A DNA stretch of 64,000 nt from Polytrichum commune (lineage: Eukaryota; Streptophyta; Polytrichopsida; Polytrichales; Polytrichaceae), in assembly GCA_950295325.1 (NCBI GenBank), contig OX485808.1:6016501-6080500 (forward strand). Direction: 5' to 3'. The notes beneath the pieces were generated by a model that was given only the letters and a program-made list of their open reading frames with translations, searched no databases and was not told the origin of the DNA. Below, piece after piece: positions 59,213 through 64,000 of the stretch. Both the position numbers and the translations under genes were made by a program. Within the stretch, counting starts at the first letter, position 1; the number at the start of each line of letters is the position of its first letter.

Positions 59213-60060
59213 CAACACTGCATGACATCGCTCCTCAACTCGTCGTTGGCCTTCTTAACTCTAAGTTTTAGCTCCTCGATCGTGGTGTGGCTCAGAGGGC
59301 CAGGGAGTGCTAAAAGCTCAGGGGGTAGCCTCGTAGCCAAAGGAACCGGGGCCGCTCGGTGGACGGCGTATGCATCCGGTCGGGATGGCTCCAGCTAAGA
59401 AGGCTTACTCTACTCGGGAGGAATGTAGGTTGTGGGTGGGAAGGCTGGCACAGGTGCAATAGTGCAATTCCACATCCGCTCATTTTGTTTGTCTACACCT
59501 TCGATCCTCCTAGCCTCGGCTTGAGTTCCTTCCAAGTCCTGAGGGTTCGAATTAAGAATATCTCGGACTGTACCTTGTTTGTTGAACCCTTATATGAAGT
59601 AGAATTGAATCATGTCATTTGTGAGAAGGGTTCCTACATAACGAGTTACCACCATCTCGAACCGTCGGATGTATGACGTAATACCCTCGGATGGGCCTTG
59701 CCGCATGTTCGTTAACGCCACGAGTGCGCTTTGTTGGCCCATTTCCGGTCTAAATTGTCTAAGGAATGTCGTCTGCAATGCATGCCAGTCCCTAAACGTC
59801 CCCTCATTGTGGGATCGGTACCACTCATACGCTACACCCTCTACCGTAGTAGAAAACCAAACGAGTTTGCACGTGTCTTTGGCTATCACATTGGCCAACA
59901 TTACCTTAATATATCGTTCAATGTGGGTTGAAGAATCCTCATGCGGGAGGCCACCAAACTTTGGAAAATAACTCGGCATTGCCTTTGGCGCTAATGCTTG
60001 TGGCATTACAATGGGAGGCCGTGTCGCAACCCTTGCTAGCCCCCTTAACAATCTTGCCAA
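59213..60060 (-). pseudogene. Ty3/Gypsy gag capsid-region fragment, nonsense-mutated
   Basis: The frame from 60060 reads FPKFGGLPHEDSSTHIERYI, VEGVAYEWYRSHNEGTFRDW, LRQFRPEMGQQSALVALTNM and YIRRFEMV, the Retrotrans_gag pattern of plant Gypsy elements, until a TAA at 59590-59592. The same frame then continues (GFNKQGTVRDILN, EARRIEGVDKQNERMWN) to further TAG stops, and a related frame (59158-59340) encodes EELKLRVKKANDELRS before repeat family A cuts in. No start codon (a TGA lies just 5'). No protease or polymerase region in the window. Dead element. Confidence 0.85.
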
Positions 60061-60064
60061 TTTT

Positions 60065-60886
60065 CAATTCTAGCAAAACTTACGAGCGCTAACCCTTCGC
60101 ATTCCGCCATGCTAATGATTAGCTCCTCTTACCCCGGACCTTATAGTTTATAGGAGGGAACCAACCCTCCTACTTTGCTTTCGGGACTCACCCCTTAATC
60201 GGTAACCAATCCTTAGATGTGGACTTCCATCCATGGAAGTTCAATCTTCTGTTGATCATCGCATTGCCGAAGCAACACTACAACAACCCGAATCATACTA
60301 GGCAACTATGGCCTCACAATGGGCCAAAGCCCATGGAGGCCGTGCCGTTCGGCCTCGGGTGGGTGAGGCCACACCACCTCACCCATATAAGCCTCCGCGA
60401 CTCTACGCGGGACCCCTACCCCACCATCAAGAACCTCTTGTCTCTCTACCAAGAGTTGGGGCCAAGTAGACATTTTCCCTTAGCCACTGGGCCTAGAAGC
60501 CCCTAGCAGCTTCAGACCATCATAACTTCCTTGTATGATGTTTGATGGTAACAAGCAACCACTCCATCTTCATCTGCGCTTCACTAAGATGCCGATGGAC
60601 TCCTCACTTACCCCATTCCGGCAAATATTGAGGAGATTATGCCTGTTCGAACCTTGGCAGTCCCGGGAATCACTCCCAGGCACTGCTGTACCAGGGCGCT
60701 GTCCCGAGACAGCGCCCCACTCAAATTGCCATAACTCCTAGCTCACACCTCCGATTGAGGTGTTCTTGAGCATTATGGAATCAACACGCCATAAGCTACA
60801 CATAGCTAATGGCCTATTCCTCGTGCCTCCTAGTCTCCATGCGTGGGAGGCGTTCCTAACGCCCGGGGTCCTCACCCACACTAGGA
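60065..60886. other. Sequence separating two gag pieces, nothing recognised
   Basis: Lies between the capsid fragment and the gag N-terminal piece. May be an insertion into gag or decayed gag. I see no terminal repeats. Confidence 0.4.
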
Positions 60887-61246
60887 TCATTTGGGCCCTC
60901 TCACCAACGGCGCCACAAGTCCCGGGTGTCCCTCCGGGGTCCCCCTTGTGCCCATGGTGTTTTGGGCACTCCTCATGGAGAGGTGCGCGACATGCCCCCT
61001 AGGAGCCATCATGGCATCCAAAGGATTCCCCATGGGCTCAGGTCGTGCCACTCTAACCGGACTTTGTGGGGTGGGAGATTTCTCCCTCTCGCGCTCGGAC
61101 TCTGGACCTAGACCTTGATTTTTATTTTCCTTAGCCTTTTCGGGTTTTGTTGGTTCGTTCTTCGACCTCTTACCTTGTGTTGTCTCCGATGCAGACACGG
61201 TTGTTGTTGTTGGGGTGTCGTATGATCGTCCCCTAGTACTAACCAT
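60887..61246 (-). pseudogene. Gypsy gag N-terminal piece
   Basis: The ATG at 61244-61246 begins MVSTRGRSYDTPTTTTV, followed by a Lys/Glu-rich low-complexity region and RPEPMGNPLDAMMAPRGHVA, stopping at 60887. A basic, unstructured beginning of this type (MVSTRGRS) is usual for plant Gypsy gag. It lies upstream of the capsid piece on the same strand and downstream of a primer-binding-site-like sequence. Separated from the capsid frame by over 800 bp. Confidence 0.6.
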
Positions 61247-61364
61247 AGCACACATGGCCCATGACGTATGACTAACTTCTATTGGGCTAAACTCTTCTTC
61301 TCTTAGTCTAAACGTATAAGTATTCAAAGAAATATCATCCAAGCATGGCAGGGGCATCCACCTT

Positions 61365-61382
61365 CCCGGCAGACGCACCAAT
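61365..61382 (-). other. Primer-binding-site-like sequence
   Basis: The minus strand reads TGGTGCGTCTGCCGGGAA, about 120 bp upstream of the gag start. It begins with TGG, complementary to a tRNA CCA end, and resembles PBS sites of plant Gypsy elements. The donor tRNA is not identified. GGTGCGTCTGC recurs near 61647-61657. Confidence 0.4.
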
Positions 61383-61987
61383 TATATGGTGCTTTTGGGC
61401 CACCCCTTTCCGAGGGAGCCTAAAAGTATCACACAAGCCCTTCGGTGAAGGTGGCCTACACTTGCAGGTGCCCAAACCGAACCTGGATTATAGGTGTATA
61501 ACGTGAGTACTTAGATTTTTGGAAAGGAATTAAATGTGCGTTGTAGTACCTCTGGAGGTTGGACCTTAGTTTTATACTATTATGGCTCTAAATTCCACTA
61601 ATCAATTTTATGTCTAGTTCAAACTTTAACCTACAACTTATTCTAAGCGCAGACGCACCAGCTTTGAAACCAAGACAATCCTAACTTGTGAAATGAGATG
61701 GCTCTTATACACACCAACAGGGTGTGATTCATAACACCCTAGCTCAATGAACAGAATAACAACGATTTGATGGACCATTCAAATCTTAGTTAACATGTCT
61801 TTACTAGATAACATGTTTTTTCTGCTTTGTTATTTTCTAGTACTACTAAGTTTTCATTTTGACTTTCCTTCTTCTAGGCTAAATGCTAAATAAACTAATT
61901 TTCTTCTAAATTCTCTATTAATTCTAAATTTTAATGCTAGGATCCTAACTAAAAGTGATTCCGCGGAGTACAGGACCACTGTAAGGT
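61383..61987. other. Gene-free stretch, possibly an LTR remnant
   Basis: Would hold the 5' LTR of the Gypsy element if the PBS call is right. No second copy of it exists in the window to test that. Confidence 0.4.
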
Positions 61988-62160
61988 TCACGAACACCTT
62001 GATAAATCCAGGGTTGTCAAATAAGTCAAATTCTCCAATCCCTCCAGTAATGTAGTCATACTAAAAAAGCTTGATAAATTCAGGGTTGTCAAAGAAATCA
62101 AAGTCCCTAATTTCCCGGTAATGTTCTTATGCTTGAACACCTTCATAGATCAAGCGTTGT
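61988..62160 (-). pseudogene. Decayed terminal LRR units beyond a nonsense codon
   Basis: Repeat sequence continues past the stop at 62161-62163 for about 2.4 units. The first shows a 1-base deletion and stops. The last reads LEGLENLTYLTTLDLSRCS and ends in TGA (61988-61990), probably the ancestral C-terminus. Confidence 0.75.
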
Positions 62161-63999
62161 CTAAGAAATCAAGTTCCCCAATCCCTCCGGTAATGTTGTC
62201 ATGCTCGAACATCTTGATAAATACATGGTTGTCAAAGAAGTCAAGTTCCCCAATCCCTCCGGTAATGTTCTCAGGCTCGAACAACTTGATAAATCCAGGG
62301 TTGTCAAAGAAGTCAAGTTCCCCAATCCCTCCGATAATGTTGTCATGCTCGAACACTCTCTTAAATTCAGGGTTGTCAAAGAAGTCAAGTTCCCCAATCC
62401 CTCCGGTAATGTTGTCAGGCTCTCACACCATGATAAATCCAGGGTTGTCAAAGAGGTCAAGTTCCCCAATCCCTCCGGTAATGTTGTCATGCTCTTACAA
62501 CTTGATAAATCCAGGGTTGTCAAAGAAATCAAGTTCCCCAATCCCTCCGGTAATGTTGTCATGCTCGAACACCATGATAAATCCAGGGTTGTCAAAGAAG
62601 TCAAGTTCCCCAATCCCTCCGGTAATGTTGTTATGCTCGAATACCTTGATAAATCCAGGGTTGTCAAAGAGGTCAAGTTCCCCAATCCCTCCGGTAATGT
62701 TGTCATGCTCTTACAACTTGATAAATCCAGGGTTGTCAAAGAAATCAAGTTCCCCAATCCCTCCGGTAATGTTGTCATGCTCGAACACCATGATAAATCC
62801 AGGGTTGTCAAAGAAGTCAAGTTCCCCAATCCCTCCGGTAATGTTGTTATGCTCGAATACCTTGATAAATCCAGGGTTGTCAAAGAAGTCAAGTTCCCCA
62901 ATCCCTCCGGTAATGTTGTCAGGCTCTCACACCCTGCTAAATCGAGGGTTGTCAAAGAAATCAAGTTCCCCAATCCCTCCGGTAATGTTGTCATGCTCTT
63001 ACAACTTGATAAATTCAGGGTTGTCAAAGAAGTCAAGTTCCCCAATCCCTCCGGTAATGTTGTCATGCTCGAACACCATGATAAATCCAGGGTTGTCAAA
63101 GAAGTCAAGTTCGCCAATCCCTCCGGTAATGTTCTCATCCTCGAACACCTTGATAAATTAAGGGTTGTCAAAGAAGTCAAGTTCCCCAATCCCTCCGGTA
63201 ATGTTGTCATGCTCTTACAACTTGATAAATTAAGGGTTGTCAAAGAAGTCAAGTTCCTCAATCCCTCCGGTAATGTTGTCATGCTCCAACACCCTGATAA
63301 ATCCAGGGTTGTCAAAGAAGTCAAGTTTCCCAATCCCTCCGGTAATGTTGTCATTCTCGAATACCCTACTAAATAAAGGGTTGTCAAAGAAATCAAGTTC
63401 CCCAATCCCTCCGGTAATGTTGTCATGCTCGAACACCCTACTAAATAAAGGGTTGTCAAAGAAGTCAAGTTCCCCAATCCCTCCGGTAATGTTATCATGT
63501 TACAGCCTATTAAATGCAGGGTTGTCAAAGAAGTCAAGTTCCCCAATCCCTCCGGTAATGTTGTCATGCTCGAACACTCTGTCAAATGAAGGGTTGTCAA
63601 AGAAGTCAAGTTCCCCAATCCCTCCGGTAATGTTGTCAGGCTGAAACACCTTGACAAATACAGGGATGTCAAAGAAATCAAATTCCCCAATCCCTCCGGT
63701 AATGTTGTCAGGCTCTCACACCATGATAAATGCAGGGTTGTCAAAGAAGTCAAGTTTCCCAATCCCTCCGGTAATGTTGTCATGCTGCAACAATTTGATA
63801 AGTCCAGGGTTGTCAAAGAAATCAAGTTTCCCAATCCCTCCGGTAATGTTGTCATCATGTCACACCTTGATAAATCCAGGGTTGTCAAAGAAATCAAGTT
63901 CCCCAATCCCTCCGGTAATGTTGTCATGCTCGAACAGCTTGATAAATCCAGGGTTGTCAAAGAAATCAAGTTCCCCAATCCCTCCGGTAATGTTGTCAT
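62161..63999 (-). CDS. Leucine-rich-repeat protein, 3' part (5' end outside window)
   Basis: At least 612 residues made almost entirely of about 25 tandem 24-residue LRRs of form TTLPEGLGNLTSLTTLDLS followed by a variable xCxSM segment. The protein should form a solenoid for protein-protein recognition. This LRR type occurs in plant NBS-LRR and intracellular LRR proteins, but no NB-ARC, TIR, kinase, signal peptide or transmembrane segment is seen because the N-terminus lies beyond 64000. The Met at 63999 is a repeat residue, not a start. The stop at 62161-62163 is TAG where other units have TTG, cutting the array short. Units are nearly identical at the DNA level (72 bp), pointing to recent expansion. 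Because 72 is a multiple of 3, other frames stay open too and are shadows. Confidence 0.88.
   Translation of the reverse strand: MTTLPEGLGNLISLTTLDLSSCSSMTTLPEGLGNLISLTTLDLSRCDMMTTLPEGLGNLISLTTLDLSNCCSMTTLPEGLGNLTSLTTLHLSWCESLTTLPEGLGNLISLTSLYLSRCFSLTTLPEGLGNLTSLTTLHLTECSSMTTLPEGLGNLTSLTTLHLIGCNMITLPEGLGNLTSLTTLYLVGCSSMTTLPEGLGNLISLTTLYLVGYSRMTTLPEGLGNLTSLTTLDLSGCWSMTTLPEGLRNLTSLTTLNLSSCKSMTTLPEGLGNLTSLTTLNLSRCSRMRTLPEGLANLTSLTTLDLSWCSSMTTLPEGLGNLTSLTTLNLSSCKSMTTLPEGLGNLISLTTLDLAGCESLTTLPEGLGNLTSLTTLDLSRYSSITTLPEGLGNLTSLTTLDLSWCSSMTTLPEGLGNLISLTTLDLSSCKSMTTLPEGLGNLTSLTTLDLSRYSSITTLPEGLGNLTSLTTLDLSWCSSMTTLPEGLGNLISLTTLDLSSCKSMTTLPEGLGNLTSLTTLDLSWCESLTTLPEGLGNLTSLTTLNLRECSSMTTLSEGLGNLTSLTTLDLSSCSSLRTLPEGLGNLTSLTTMYLSRCSSMTTLPEGLGNLIS
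62448..62879. repeat. 216-bp (three-LRR) block in perfect tandem
   Basis: 62448-62663 and 62664-62879 appear identical, each holding three LRRs with the variable segments SCKS, RYSS and WCSS. A direct product of unequal crossing-over or replication slippage in units of three repeats. Confidence 0.85.
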
Positions 64000-64000
64000 C

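Noticed and set aside
62121-63644. Long plus-strand frames over the LRR array (repeated SKKSSSPIPPVML)
   Set aside because: The 72-bp unit is a multiple of three, so every frame without a stop in one unit stays open. The minus-strand frame gives a canonical LRR, the others are shadows.
62161-63999. CRISPR-like or satellite array
   Set aside because: Regular 72-bp units superficially suggest it, but there are no unique spacers and the translation is a textbook LRR.

Overview
This is a repeat-dominated stretch of a plant nuclear genome. The evidence is one plant-type selenium-binding-protein gene split by GT/AG introns, a PIF/Harbinger transposase with its Myb/SANT-like partner, hAT and Ty3/Gypsy fragments, several inverted-repeat elements with target-site duplications, and a leucine-rich-repeat gene with near-identical 72-bp units. 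I cannot fix the species. A non-seed land plant is possible but not shown.

Layout. (a) 1-15021 is repeated base for base, with a constant offset of 17884, at 17885-32905. A 200-base N gap (15022-15221) directly follows the first copy, so this looks like an unmerged contig overlap rather than a biological duplication. Each copy holds an old terminal-inverted-repeat element (1377-6829) split by a second large element (about 1899-6766), a pyrimidine-rich non-coding block, then a convergent pair: Harbinger transposase (+) and Myb/SANT-like protein (-). (b) 33-36 kb holds a cluster of GTAAAA motifs, a tRNA-derived SINE-like sequence, dispersed repeats and a 285-bp element with a perfect 8-bp target duplication. 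(c) 36498-39445 is a 2.95-kb element with about 26-bp inverted termini, TTA on both sides, and a decayed hAT transposase C-terminus inside. (d) 39659-43549 (-) is a selenium-binding-protein gene lacking a clear 5' end and carrying two frameshifts. One is an 8-bp duplication with the exact structure of a hAT excision footprint. A second copy of its last exon lies at 44.6-44.9 kb.

(e) 45-51 kb is repeats, including a 505-bp inverted-repeat element, a 1.37-kb element with 8-bp target duplication, and a 22-bp-stem hairpin. (f) 51449-55588 is a 4.14-kb element with TGTGGGAGC / GCTCCCACA ends and AGATT on both sides. It is saturated with TTCCGG/TCCGGA and encodes one intact 699-residue protein of unknown function on the minus strand. 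This is the best candidate for something undescribed. (g) 55.6-61.4 kb has a second hAT fragment, a TA-flanked MITE, and Gypsy gag pieces cut by nonsense codons and by another repeat. (h) 61988-64000 is the 3' part of an LRR gene (-) running off the window, with an internal block duplication and a nonsense codon that removes its last repeats.

How it fits together: nearly all of the window is transposons, nested or decayed. The only gene recognisable as an ordinary cellular enzyme appears to have been hit and vacated by a hAT element. The intact-looking coding units are the Myb/SANT-like ORF, the Harbinger catalytic ORF (with an upstream in-frame stop), the 699-residue ORF and the LRR ORF.
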